Below, piece after piece: positions 6,417 through 13,622 of a stretch of 15,626 nucleotides of DNA. How positions within the stretch are numbered: the stretch's first letter is position 1; each line of letters begins with the position of its first letter. Source of the DNA: Candidatus Mediterraneibacter gallistercoris (GTDB taxonomy: Bacteria; Bacillota_A; Clostridia; Lachnospirales; Lachnospiraceae); contig DWWI01000096.1 of NCBI GenBank assembly GCA_019119745.1, forward strand, positions 1 to 15,626, written 5' to 3'. Under the pieces are notes generated by a model. The model ran no database searches and had not been told where the DNA came from. It saw only the letters and a list, made by a program, of their open reading frames with translations. The translations under genes were made by a program, and so were the position numbers.

Positions 6417-8277
6417 GTATTTAGGCAAGTTGAAAAAAATTCAGCCACAGGGGATACAGTCCGCGCTCATGCTCGTGTTTTCCGTAATATCGGTCTCGAT
6501 CATGCTGGTCCTCGGAATCGTGATGTACATCAGATTTTCCGCGCTGTCCAGACAGGAGATTGTTCAGACGACACAGAAGATGATGGAACAGACCGGTGAG
6601 ACTCTGGAAGATTATCTGGTGAGTATGCGCCAGATCTCGGATACAGTCTATTATAATGTGATCAAAGAGAGTGACTTCCCGGATCAGGAGCAGTATATTC
6701 AGACAAGGATGAATCTCCTGTATGAGGCGAATAATGACAGTCTGCGGAGCATTGCGATCTACAACAGCTATGGGAGTCTGATGGCGGCAGAGCCTATCGC
6801 GCAGCAGAAGGAGGATCCTGACGTTACCAGACAGGACTGGTACAGACAGGCGGTCGGGGAGATGGAAAACATGCATTTTTCGACGCCGCATATCCAGAAT
6901 CTGTTTGATGACGGGACTATGCGCTACTACTGGGTTATTTCTCTGAGCCGCGCGGTTGAGCTGACGAACAACGGGGAGTCGGAACTTGGCGTACTCCTTG
7001 TGGATATGGATTATTCCAGTATTTTCAGGATGATGAGACAGATCAATGAGTCCAACAGCGGACAGTATTATTATCTGTGCGACAGCAATGGCGAGATCAT
7101 TTACCATCCGAGACAGATCCAGATCAGTGACGGGATCGCCTCTGAAAATAATGAAGAGACTGCGGCGTATAAGGATGGCGTATATGATGAGTCTTTCGGA
7201 GGAGAGAAACGTAAAGTCATCGTCAATACTATCAGTTATACCGGCTGGAAGCTGGTGGGTGTGATTCCGTATTCTACATTTACGCAGGGAATGCTGAATA
7301 TGAGATATTTCATAGGGCTCCTCATGCTTCTGATGGGCATGATGCTGGTGGTCATCAACCGCGTTGTATCGGTGAGGATCTCCCGGCCGATCCTGAAATT
7401 GAATGAATCGGTCAAAGAATACGAGGCGGGTGAGAAGCCGGAGATTTATATCGGCGGTTCGCAGGAGATCAGGCATCTTGGGCATTCGATCCAGAAATCC
7501 TACGAGCAGATCGATACGCTGATGAAGAAGATCGTGCTGGAACAGAATGAGAGAAGGAAGAGTGAGCTGGATGCACTGCAGAGTCAGATCAATCCGCACT
7601 TTTTATATAACACACTTGAATCCATTACCTGGATGGTCGAGGGAGAACGGAATGACGATGCCGCATTTATGATCACACAGCTGGCGAAACTTTTCCGGAT
7701 CAGCCTGTCAAAGGGGAATACGGTGATCGCGGTGAGAGATGAACTGCAGCACGCGCAGAGCTACATGAACATACAGAAGGTCCGTTATAAAAATACATTC
7801 TCCGTTGAGTTTGACGTTGATCAGGAGGTCTGCTCCTACTGTACAGTGAAGCTGATCCTCCAGCCGATCCTTGAAAACGCCATTAATTATGGCGTAAGCG
7901 GTATGGACGACTGCGGAGAAATCAGGGTGACAGGCAGGATTGAAGGAGGAAAGGTGATTCTTGCGGTCGAGGACAACGGAATCGGAATGTCGGAAGAGCA
8001 GGTGCGCCTGCTTCTGACTGACAGCGGCAGAGAACATAAGCACGGATCCGGAGTGGGACTTGTGAATGTGAATAACCGGCTCCAGCTTCTCTTTGGAAAA
8101 GAGTACGGTCTGACTGTTGAGAGTGAGCCGGATGAGGGAACGAAGGTGTCCATCTGTATCCCGGCGATCCTTTATACAGAGGAAAACAGGAAAATCCTCG
8201 AGAAAGGATACGGGTTCGGCGGAGAAGAAATGGTTGACGGAAAGAACAGGGAAGATAGAGATGAAGAGCAGCAGTAA
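6397..8277 (+). CDS. sensor histidine kinase, YesM family
   Basis: This is a membrane kinase of about 626 residues. It has a first membrane helix near residues 22-45, an extracytoplasmic Cache-like sensor domain of about 260 residues, a second helix near 305-325 and a HAMP-like linker. The His_kinase box follows, with the phosphoacceptor His401 in QINPHFLYNTLES. The HATPase domain has an N-box PILENAINYG, a G1 box DNGIGM and a G2 box GSGVGLVNV. The start is uncertain: an ATG at 6346 would overlap the regulator by 71 bases, while 6397 overlaps by 20 and has AGGG at 6387-6390; GTG at 6406 is a further option. Overlap at both ends (17 bases with the next gene) indicates coupled translation with the regulator and with a binding protein, which suggests the three work as one sensing unit. 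Confidence 0.92.
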   Translation: MQKVKNKYLGKLKKIQPQGIQSALMLVFSVISVSIMLVLGIVMYIRFSALSRQEIVQTTQKMMEQTGETLEDYLVSMRQISDTVYYNVIKESDFPDQEQYIQTRMNLLYEANNDSLRSIAIYNSYGSLMAAEPIAQQKEDPDVTRQDWYRQAVGEMENMHFSTPHIQNLFDDGTMRYYWVISLSRAVELTNNGESELGVLLVDMDYSSIFRMMRQINESNSGQYYYLCDSNGEIIYHPRQIQISDGIASENNEETAAYKDGVYDESFGGEKRKVIVNTISYTGWKLVGVIPYSTFTQGMLNMRYFIGLLMLLMGMMLVVINRVVSVRISRPILKLNESVKEYEAGEKPEIYIGGSQEIRHLGHSIQKSYEQIDTLMKKIVLEQNERRKSELDALQSQINPHFLYNTLESITWMVEGERNDDAAFMITQLAKLFRISLSKGNTVIAVRDELQHAQSYMNIQKVRYKNTFSVEFDVDQEVCSYCTVKLILQPILENAINYGVSGMDDCGEIRVTGRIEGGKVILAVEDNGIGMSEEQVRLLLTDSGREHKHGSGVGLVNVNNRLQLLFGKEYGLTVESEPDEGTKVSICIPAILYTEENRKILEKGYGFGGEEMVDGKNREDRDEEQQ

Positions 8278-9235
8278 GATGTTTATTCTGATAGAAGCAG
8301 TTCTGGCAGCGGCGGCAGCCGTGCTTGCCGCACTGATGCTTCTGGGGAAAACAGGAGAAAATTTTGACAAGATATCTGTCATTGTTCAGAATTCGGATGA
8401 TAACCAGTGGGCTGCATTCAAATACGGGCTTAAGATGGCGGCGGAAGACCATGAAGTGGAGATGTTCGTTGCAGGAACCGAAGGAGAGATGACGGTGGAA
8501 GAACAGGAACGCGTGATCGAGCAGGAGATCGATAACGGAGCAGATGCGGTCATCGTGCAGCCTGTGCCGGGAGAAGACACAGAGGCAATGCTGAAGCGGG
8601 TGGAGAACAGTGTGCCGGTCATGCTGGCGGGCTCCACGGCATCTCTCGATAAAGAAGCGTCTGCGCTCCCTGTGACAGAACCGGATAACTACGCTATGGG
8701 GAAGGCTCTGGCGGAAGAACTGCTGGAAGATTATGCGGGAAACCTGGACGGAAAGACGATAGGTATTCTGACCGAAACGGACGAATCAGAAGCTGCCGTG
8801 AACCGCAGGCAGGGGTTCTGTGATGTCCTGCAGGAGACAGGAGGGAGAATTCTCTGGGATGTGGCGGGCAGCTTCGGCTCAGAGGAACAGAGATCACTGG
8901 AAGAACTGCCGGGAGCTGATCTGGTAGCGGCGCTGGACGATATGAGTCTGGCTTCCGCCGGCCAGTGCGCGGCGTCCAACCATCTGCACGGTGCGGTAGT
9001 ATACGGGATCGGGAATTCCACGGAAGCGGTCTACTATCTGGATACGGGAAACGTTGAATGTCTGGTGGTTCCGGATGAATTTAATGTGGGGTATCAGAGC
9101 CTGACTGAGATGGCTGCAAGCCTTCAGCATCATTTCCGGGAAGTCAGGAGCAGGACGGCTGATTTTACGGTAATCCGCAGAGAAGAACTCTTTTCAGAAG
9201 AGAATCAGGAACTTCTTTTTACGATGAGCCAGTAG
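8261..9235 (+). CDS. membrane-anchored RbsB-like sugar-binding protein, probable co-sensor of the kinase
   Basis: This 324-residue protein has a short basic N-terminus and one Ala/Leu-rich hydrophobic helix (residues about 7-28), with no lipobox Cys and no clear signal peptidase site. It is therefore probably held in the membrane by an uncleaved anchor. The rest is a periplasmic-binding-protein type 1 fold: KISVIVQNSDDNQW at the start of lobe 1, GADAVIVQPVPGE, and the lobe 2 start DGKTIGILTETDESEAAVNRR. ATG 8261 has AGGGA at 8248-8252 with an 8-base spacer and overlaps the kinase gene by 17 bases. An in-frame extension back to 8117 would be antisense-like sequence inside the kinase and is rejected. 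The arrangement is like XylFII, the anchored xylose sensor that docks on LytS in Clostridium. Its sugar cannot be read from the sequence. Confidence 0.85.
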   Translation: MKSSSKMFILIEAVLAAAAAVLAALMLLGKTGENFDKISVIVQNSDDNQWAAFKYGLKMAAEDHEVEMFVAGTEGEMTVEEQERVIEQEIDNGADAVIVQPVPGEDTEAMLKRVENSVPVMLAGSTASLDKEASALPVTEPDNYAMGKALAEELLEDYAGNLDGKTIGILTETDESEAAVNRRQGFCDVLQETGGRILWDVAGSFGSEEQRSLEELPGADLVAALDDMSLASAGQCAASNHLHGAVVYGIGNSTEAVYYLDTGNVECLVVPDEFNVGYQSLTEMAASLQHHFREVRSRTADFTVIRREELFSEENQELLFTMSQ

Positions 9236-9291
9236 AAATGGGATTTTAATAATGAACCCGCCGGATGGAAGCGGGAGAGCAGAGGTATGGA

Positions 9292-10341
9292 ATGAAGATC
9301 AGAAAAGTTTTGGCTGCGGGAATAATCTGCTGTATCAGCGCTCAGCTCCTGTGTGCCTGCGCAGAACAGCAGACGGAGCGGGAGGATAAAATATATGTGG
9401 GAGTTGCATCTTATAATCGGAGCGATACATTTGTCGAGGAGATGATCGCAGCATTTAAAGACAAAATGAGTGATCTGGAAGAAGAGGATATTGATTCGGT
9501 GGTAACGATACGGGATGCGGCGGGCTCACAGCGGACACAGAATGATCAGGTGAGAGAACTGATCAATGCCGGATGTAATGTCCTGTGTGTAAATCTGGTG
9601 GACAGGGCTGATCCGTCTGAGATCATCGATCTTGCCAGAGAAAGTGATGTGCCGATCATCTTCTTCAACAGAGAGCCTGTGGCTGAGGATCTGCAGCAGT
9701 GGGACAAGATGTATTACGTGGGCGCGGACGCTAAGGAATCCGGTGTGATGCAGGGGGAGATCGCGGCCGACGTGATTCAGGAGGACGGCCGGATCGACCG
9801 CAATAAGGACGGAAAGATACAGTATGTGGTGCTTGAGGGGGAACCGGGACATCAGGATGCGATCATAAGGACAGAGAATGTGGTGGATACTTTGCGCAGC
9901 AGGGGGATCAAACTGGAGAAGCTGAGCTACGGCATCGCGAACTGGAACCGGGCGCAGGCACAGAACAGGATGCAGCAGCTGATCGGCCAGTATCAGAATG
10001 AGATAGAGCTTGTCCTGGCAAACAATGATGATATGGCCCTGGGAGCGATCGACGCGTATAAGAAGCTGAACCGGACAGAAGCGGGAATGCCGGTTTTCTT
10101 CGGAATTGACGGTACAGATGTTGGGCTGAAGGCGGTAGCGGATTCCGAACTGGCGGGAACGGTCTACAATGATAAGGAAGGTCAGGCGGAGGCGATGGCG
10201 AAGCTGGCGGCTGCACTCGTGACAGGAAAAGGAATGGATGAGATCGCGCTCGAGAACGGGAAATATGTCTATGTGCCGTATTCTAAAGTGACAATGGAAA
10301 ATGTGGAAGACTACATAAAAAAAGAACAGCAGGACAGATAG
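9292..10341 (+). CDS. galactose/glucose-binding lipoprotein, canonical MglB-like order
   Basis: This 349-residue lipoprotein has a lipobox ending at Cys23 (LLCAC) and the normal MglB domain order. All the sugar contacts known from E. coli MglB can be aligned: Tyr41 and Asp45 (SYNRSD), Asn126 (FFNREP), His187, Asp189 and Arg193 (GHQDAIIR), Trp218, Asn244/245 in ANND, Asp273 and Asn293. The calcium loop DRNKDGKIQ starts at Asp169. The preferred ATG (9292) has AGAGG at 9281-9285; an ATG nine codons upstream has no good site. It lies 56 bases after the anchored binding protein and ends the sensor operon, away from the ATPase and permease. It may therefore feed the sensor, feed the importer as a second receptor, or both. 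Ligand class (glucose/galactose) is well supported; the exact role is inferred. Confidence 0.9.
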   Translation: MKIRKVLAAGIICCISAQLLCACAEQQTEREDKIYVGVASYNRSDTFVEEMIAAFKDKMSDLEEEDIDSVVTIRDAAGSQRTQNDQVRELINAGCNVLCVNLVDRADPSEIIDLARESDVPIIFFNREPVAEDLQQWDKMYYVGADAKESGVMQGEIAADVIQEDGRIDRNKDGKIQYVVLEGEPGHQDAIIRTENVVDTLRSRGIKLEKLSYGIANWNRAQAQNRMQQLIGQYQNEIELVLANNDDMALGAIDAYKKLNRTEAGMPVFFGIDGTDVGLKAVADSELAGTVYNDKEGQAEAMAKLAAALVTGKGMDEIALENGKYVYVPYSKVTMENVEDYIKKEQQDR

Positions 10342-10352
10342 AAGAAAATGTA

Positions 10353-10383
10353 TTGACAATAAATAGATAATCACACGTAAAAT
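10353..10383 (+). promoter_or_regulatory. candidate promoter of cdd-deoC
   Basis: A perfect TTGACA at 10353-10358 is followed 19 bases later by TAAAAT at 10378-10383. The spacer is longer than the usual 17, so it may be weak or regulator dependent. No terminator is seen between the preceding gene and this point, so read-through from the sensor operon is also possible. Confidence 0.45.
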
Positions 10384-10403
10384 CCAGATAAGGGGGAAGA
10401 TCA

Positions 10404-10841
10404 GTGATAAAAGAGGATGTACGCCGGAATCTGGCGAAAAAAGCTCTTGAGATGCGGAAAATGGCCTACACTCCGTATTCTCATTTCAAGGTAGGGGCAG
10501 CGCTGTTGTGCGAAGACGGTTCCGTATACACCGGCTGCAATATTGAAAATGCGGCTTTTACACCGGGAAACTGCGCAGAGCGCACTGCAATTTTTAAAGC
10601 GGTCAGTGAAGGAAAAAGGAAATTCCGTGCCATCGCCATTGCCGGAGGAAAGGAGAACGGCAGTGAACCGGACTATTGTCCTCCCTGCGGTGTATGCCGG
10701 CAGGTTATGAGGGAATTCTGCGAGGATTCTTTTGAGATCATTCTGGCGCGTTCGGAGACAGATTACCGGATCATCAGTCTGGGCGAATTACTGCCGGAAA
10801 GTTTTGGCCCGGATTTTGTAAAGGAGGAATACGATGCTTGA
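10404..10841 (+). CDS. cdd: cytidine deaminase
   Basis: This 145-residue enzyme hydrolytically deaminates cytidine and deoxycytidine to uridine and deoxyuridine in pyrimidine salvage. It is the short tetrameric zinc type. The zinc ligands are Cys57 in NCAE and Cys95/Cys98 in PCGVC, Glu59 is the catalytic proton shuttle, and the substrate-binding NIEN lies at 46-49. The start codon is GTG, with AGGGGG at 10391-10396 seven bases upstream. The last eight bases overlap the start of deoC, so the two are translationally coupled. This pairing is common in nucleoside catabolism operons. Confidence 0.96.
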   Translation: MIKEDVRRNLAKKALEMRKMAYTPYSHFKVGAALLCEDGSVYTGCNIENAAFTPGNCAERTAIFKAVSEGKRKFRAIAIAGGKENGSEPDYCPPCGVCRQVMREFCEDSFEIILARSETDYRIISLGELLPESFGPDFVKEEYDA

Positions 10842-11481
10842 CAGTAAACTGTTTGATCATACTATTTTAAAAGCGGATGCCACTGAAGGACAGGTGCAAA
10901 GAGTATGCGCCGAAGCCCGCGATTATGGGTTCGCTTCGGTATGTGTAAATTCATTTTATACAGCCTTTGTGGCTGAAGAACTGCGGGGAAGTGGAGTAAA
11001 GACCTGTACCGTAGTTGGTTTCCCGCTGGGACAGATGAGTACCCGGGCAAAACGGATGGAGGCTGCCTGCGCTGTGGAGGACGGTGCTGATGAGATTGAT
11101 ATGGTCCTGAATATCGCAGCGCTGAAAGACGGACACGACAAAGTGGTGCTCCGGGATATCTGCGAAGTGAGGGAAGCCTGCGGGGAAGATGTAGTACTGA
11201 AAGTAATTATTGAAACCTGTCTTCTCTCTGAGGAAGAGAAAATAAGAGCGTGTAATCTCGCCCAAAAAGCCGGCGCGGATTTTGTAAAAACATCTACCGG
11301 TTTTTCGACAGGCGGGGCGACGGTAGAGGATGTACGCCTGATGCGGGCAACAGTGGGAGATTCCATGGGAGTGAAAGCAAGCGGCGGCATACACACCCGT
11401 GAAATGGCGGAAGCGCTGGTAGCAGCCGGAGCAAACAGGCTGGGGACGAGCGCGACGCTTGCTATAGTAGAAGAAAAATAA
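10834..11481 (+). CDS. deoC: deoxyribose-phosphate aldolase
   Basis: This 215-residue cytoplasmic class I aldolase splits 2-deoxyribose 5-phosphate into glyceraldehyde 3-phosphate and acetaldehyde. The Schiff-base lysine is Lys152 in FVKTSTGF, with the supporting Asp89 (EIDMVLN) and Lys181 (VKASGGI) also in place. Length is normal for the bacterial short form. The ATG lies inside the end of cdd and is preceded by AAGGAGG at 10821-10827 with a 6-base spacer. With cdd it recovers carbon from deoxynucleosides; the nucleoside phosphorylase and phosphopentomutase that would complete the pathway are not in the window. Confidence 0.96.
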   Translation: MLDSKLFDHTILKADATEGQVQRVCAEARDYGFASVCVNSFYTAFVAEELRGSGVKTCTVVGFPLGQMSTRAKRMEAACAVEDGADEIDMVLNIAALKDGHDKVVLRDICEVREACGEDVVLKVIIETCLLSEEEKIRACNLAQKAGADFVKTSTGFSTGGATVEDVRLMRATVGDSMGVKASGGIHTREMAEALVAAGANRLGTSATLAIVEEK

Positions 11482-11498
11482 TAAAGCCAGGAGAAGAA

Positions 11499-11603
11499 AT
11501 GGAAAAGACTCAGTTCCAGGACGTGAAATTCCTCGGTGTGCGCGATGAATTTGAAGCAGCCAGCAGACATCTGGATACATTTTATTTTCAGGACCTTGCA
11601 TAA
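11499..11603 (+). CDS. possible small protein of 34 residues, unknown function
   Basis: An ATG at 11499 with an excellent AGGAG site (11489-11493, 5-base spacer) opens a 34-codon frame ending at 11603, starting 17 bases after deoC. The product begins MEKTQFQDVKFLGVRDEFEA, is hydrophilic and acidic, and has no signal peptide or membrane helix. I do not recognise it. It could be a real small protein cotranscribed with deoC, or the intact start of a gene whose remainder has been lost, since a stranded C-terminal fragment in another frame follows it. Confidence 0.4.
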   Translation: MEKTQFQDVKFLGVRDEFEAASRHLDTFYFQDLA

Positions 11604-11748
11604 GGATAAAGAATTATCCGGCAGCAAAGGAGCGGTTCCGGTTACCGGAGATGAGGCCCGGACGGCCAGATGGCTGCTGCTTATGGCGGCAGCGCTATGT
11701 GTGATCTCTGGGCGGAAAGCAGGTATTTTTGCCAGGAAAAATAGATAA
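11536..11748 (+). pseudogene. remnant of a sortase-anchored surface protein C-terminus
   Basis: This frame (70 codons, GTG at 11536 or ATG at 11545) has no ribosome binding site and overlaps the small ORF before it. Its C-terminal half looks like a cell-wall sorting signal: a PVTG motif (residues 35-38) followed by GDEART, a hydrophobic run WLLLMAAALCVISG and a basic tail ending RKNR. Such a signal makes no sense without a signal peptide and a secreted body, so I read it as the stranded end of a decayed or deleted surface protein gene. A 6-bp hairpin (11604-11609 with 11614-11619) and a palindrome (11637-11649) fall within it. Apart from these and the small ORF, nothing else is seen between 11482 and 11766. 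Confidence 0.35.
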
Positions 11749-11766
11749 AAGGACGAAAGCGCCAAA

Positions 11767-11792
11767 GGGGAGACCGGTCAGTCGGTTTCCCC
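11767..11792. terminator. hairpin between convergent operons, probable two-way terminator
   Basis: Arms 11767-11776 and 11783-11792 form a 10-bp stem with one G-U pair and a 6-base loop. The loop contains the stop codon of the anti-sigma gene on the minus strand. It sits where the cdd-deoC transcript and the minus-strand operon converge. The T-tracts are short (TT on the plus strand, TTT on the minus strand), so termination may be partial. Confidence 0.5.
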
Positions 11793-12596
11793 TTCGTCAT
11801 GTCCGCCATGTCTGTAGCCGTTGTGCTCTTCGCCGTGATGTCCGTCTGTTCCGTGACCGGTGTCTGATGTATCTGTCCCGGTTCCGGCTGCATCAGCGTC
11901 AGAGCCGGCGCTTCCGGAGTTCCGGTTCCCGGAATACGTATCGATCAGATCATAGATCTCCCGCATGGACAGATCGCGTACGTCATCCAGAGACACTGAG
12001 GGATCCAGATCTTTAAGTATGAGATATGCACGGTATTTCCCGAATGAGACCCCTTCATCGTGGGCCTCGTGCATCTCTTCCGTATCACCGGAGTGGCAGT
12101 GGATATTCTCATGATCAGAGGCACAGGTCTCCACAGTGTCATATATCTCGCTGTACTGTGTCTCGTTGTCGCCTGCGACAGTCAGGGACATGACGGCATC
12201 CTGCGCCAGATAATCTTCAATACTCTGGCTGGAGAGGATTTCCTCCAGTGCGTCATTATAATTCATGAATGTGATATGAAAAGTCCGAGCCAGATTTTCC
12301 CCGTCTTCGTTATAGCTGTCCACTGAGACAATGCGGTCAAACCGGTTGATCCCCAGCTCGAGGGAAGGATTGATATCGATGCTGATGTAGGCGGTGGGAG
12401 TCAGGAAAATGTACGATCCGCCGATAAACAGCAGGATGACCAGGCCGGCGGCTGCCATGGCAAACTGCCTGAACAGAGGGTGAAAGGCCGGTTTGCGGCT
12501 GTAGACTCTCTTTGAGAGATATTCTTTTGTATGCTCTTTTAATTTATCCTCTGCATGGATCTGGTCAAAAGCTGATTTCCATTTATCATTCATCAT
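11778..12596 (-). CDS. RsgI-like anti-sigma factor with His-rich extracellular segments
   Basis: This 272-residue single-pass membrane protein is expected to hold the ECF sigma factor encoded just upstream. The cytoplasmic N-terminus (about 1-44) would bind sigma, and a membrane helix spans about 46-66. The outer part begins with AYISIDINPSLELGINRFDR (69-88), the hallmark of the RsgI extracellular domain. Unusual features are a Cys/His cluster at 158-179 (C158, H162, H166, C167, H168, H176, H179) and a low-complexity tail of Gly/Ser/Asp/Thr leading into a His-rich end (H248-H266). Both suggest metal binding. Its ATG overlaps the sigma gene by 11 bases (ATGATGAATGA), so the two are coupled. 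RsgI normally pairs with SigI, but the partner here is an ECF sigma. Function is inferred from gene order and topology. Confidence 0.8.
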   Translation of the reverse strand: MMNDKWKSAFDQIHAEDKLKEHTKEYLSKRVYSRKPAFHPLFRQFAMAAAGLVILLFIGGSYIFLTPTAYISIDINPSLELGINRFDRIVSVDSYNEDGENLARTFHITFMNYNDALEEILSSQSIEDYLAQDAVMSLTVAGDNETQYSEIYDTVETCASDHENIHCHSGDTEEMHEAHDEGVSFGKYRAYLILKDLDPSVSLDDVRDLSMREIYDLIDTYSGNRNSGSAGSDADAAGTGTDTSDTGHGTDGHHGEEHNGYRHGGHDEGETD

Positions 12597-13071
12597 CGAT
12601 CACCCCTTCCAGTTTGGTCTTCAGTATCTGTCTGGCGCGTGTGAGAAGTGTATATACAGTATTTACATTCTTTTTGAGGATACTCCCGATTTCGGCTGCG
12701 GAGTATCCCTCGTAATAGTAAAGATATATCACATCTTTATATTTCTCGGGCAGAGCCAGGACTGCCTCCAGCAGATCGGAATGATCCTCGGTCGTTTCCT
12801 GAGGCTTTTCGATGATCTGATCCAGCGGAACGGTCCTGCGCCGGAATACATTTTTCAGGAAATCTTTACAGGCGTTGATCGTAACTCTTATGATCCATGC
12901 TTTCTCATGCTCTTCACTGTCGAAGGGCGCAGAATGAAGAACATATTTCAGAAATACAGTCTGAAATATGTCTTCTGTGTCGTCATAATTTTTAAGATGG
13001 ACCATACATATCCTCCGGACGGTGTCAGCGTACTGATCGATCGCCCGGCTGGCATCTTCCTCGCTGCGCAT
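12586..13071 (-). CDS. ECF-type RNA polymerase sigma factor
   Basis: This 161-residue sigma-70 family protein has only regions 2 and 4. Region 2 covers about residues 8-50 and includes DTEDIFQTVFLK, the part that contacts the core enzyme and the -10. Region 4 is about 105-155, with LPEKYKDVIYLYYYEGYSAA and the recognition helix near VNTVYTLLTRAR. The short linker and total length fit the extracytoplasmic-function group. It follows the secreted protein gene by 20 bases and is coupled to the anti-sigma gene, the standard layout for an autoregulated envelope-stress switch. Confidence 0.93.
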   Translation of the reverse strand: MRSEEDASRAIDQYADTVRRICMVHLKNYDDTEDIFQTVFLKYVLHSAPFDSEEHEKAWIIRVTINACKDFLKNVFRRRTVPLDQIIEKPQETTEDHSDLLEAVLALPEKYKDVIYLYYYEGYSAAEIGSILKKNVNTVYTLLTRARQILKTKLEGVIDDE

Positions 13072-13091
13072 AACTCTTTCCCCGTTTCTTA

Positions 13092-13445
13092 TTATCTGTG
13101 TCCGTATCTGTGTCCGGCGTGATGCCCGGTTCCGTCACAATGATATGCGGATCCTCCGGGACATCCGGTATCGGATGTGCTGTGTATATACTTGTAGCAC
13201 GTGCCTGCGTCTGTAGTGTGTGAAGCGCGGTGGTCGCAGATTCCGTCGCCGTCGGAATCTGTGTAACAGTGTCCCGTTTCGCCGCAGTATGTGCATTCGT
13301 TGTATTGATTATACCCCATACCGGCTGCCCTATCTACAGTATTCTGGCTGTCGGACTGTCCGGCACGGTTGAATGCAAACGCCGTGGTCCCTCCAAGCGT
13401 AATTACAAGAGCTGCTGCAATAATGGCTGCTGCTGTTTTCTTCAT
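13092..13445 (-). CDS. small secreted Cys/His-rich protein, possible metal binder
   Basis: This 117-residue protein has a clear signal peptide (MKKTAAAIIAAALVITLGG, likely cut after AFA at residue 24). The mature part of about 93 residues holds seven Cys (51, 54, 60, 70, 83, 95, 103) and about nine His. It includes CTYCGETGHC, then DSDGDGICDH, which looks like a calcium-binding aspartate loop, and a tail HHAGHRYGHR. The preferred ATG at 13445 has AGGAGG at 13454-13459 with an 8-base spacer; an ATG 28 codons upstream would put the signal peptide inside the protein. It is the first gene of the minus-strand operon with the sigma and anti-sigma genes. The shared His-rich composition with the anti-sigma factor suggests the system deals with metal ions outside the cell. 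No exact function is known to me. Confidence 0.8.
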   Translation of the reverse strand: MKKTAAAIIAAALVITLGGTTAFAFNRAGQSDSQNTVDRAAGMGYNQYNECTYCGETGHCYTDSDGDGICDHRASHTTDAGTCYKYIHSTSDTGCPGGSAYHCDGTGHHAGHRYGHR

Positions 13446-13550
13446 ATAAATCTCCTCCTTATATTGGCTGTCAGTTTTATAGTTTCTTTCCGGTTTCATA
13501 ACTAATACGATCCGCCCGGAGAATATCATTCAATAAATTCGTAAAAATAT

Positions 13551-13578
13551 ATCACGGATTGTGCTGACCGGGATTTCA
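13551..13578 (-). promoter_or_regulatory. candidate ECF-type promoter of the sigma operon
   Basis: On the minus strand TGAAAT (13573-13578) is followed after 16 bases by CGTGAT (13551-13556). This resembles ECF promoters with a TGAAA-type -35 and a CGT-type -10. It would leave a leader of about 100 bases before the secreted protein gene. The match is loose and would fit autoregulation. It overlaps the candidate plus-strand promoter of the AAA+ gene, so the two would compete. Confidence 0.25.
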
Positions 13579-13587
13579 TGCTAAACT
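13559..13587 (+). promoter_or_regulatory. candidate promoter of the AAA+ ATPase gene
   Basis: TTGTGC at 13559-13564 and TAAACT at 13582-13587 are separated by 17 bases, with TG at 13579-13580 giving an extended -10 that can offset the weak -35. The start codon lies 36 bases downstream of the -10 box. The rest of the gap 13446-13622 holds the leader of the minus-strand operon. Confidence 0.45.
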
Positions 13588-13622
13588 AGAACGAGATTTA
13601 ACGAATATGCAAGGAGTATGTT

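Noticed and set aside
6421..7599. Long minus-strand open frame of 392 codons inside the kinase gene
   Set aside because: It is fully antisense to a kinase with clear motifs, has no ribosome binding site, and its product (rich in His, Leu, Ile, Arg) looks like complement-frame translation.
8117..8260. In-frame upstream extension of the anchored binding protein gene
   Set aside because: The extension lies within the kinase coding region, encodes an Arg/Ser-rich shadow sequence, and the ATG at 8261 has a good ribosome binding site directly before the membrane anchor.
9257..9275. 5-bp CCCGC/GCGGG hairpin between the two binding-protein genes
   Set aside because: Short stem, 9-base loop and no T-run; not a credible terminator.
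10342..10403. Riboswitch or purine-type leader before cdd
   Set aside because: The gap is only 62 bases and holds just a promoter-like pair and a ribosome binding site; there is no room for an aptamer.
11956..12601. Shadow plus-strand frames opposite the anti-sigma gene
   Set aside because: The minus-strand frame has the RsgI motif, a membrane helix and coupling to the sigma gene, so the plus-strand frames are chance.
13446..13529. N-terminal extension of the secreted Cys/His-rich protein
   Set aside because: It would bury the signal peptide in the protein. AGGAGG sits at the right distance from the ATG at 13445.
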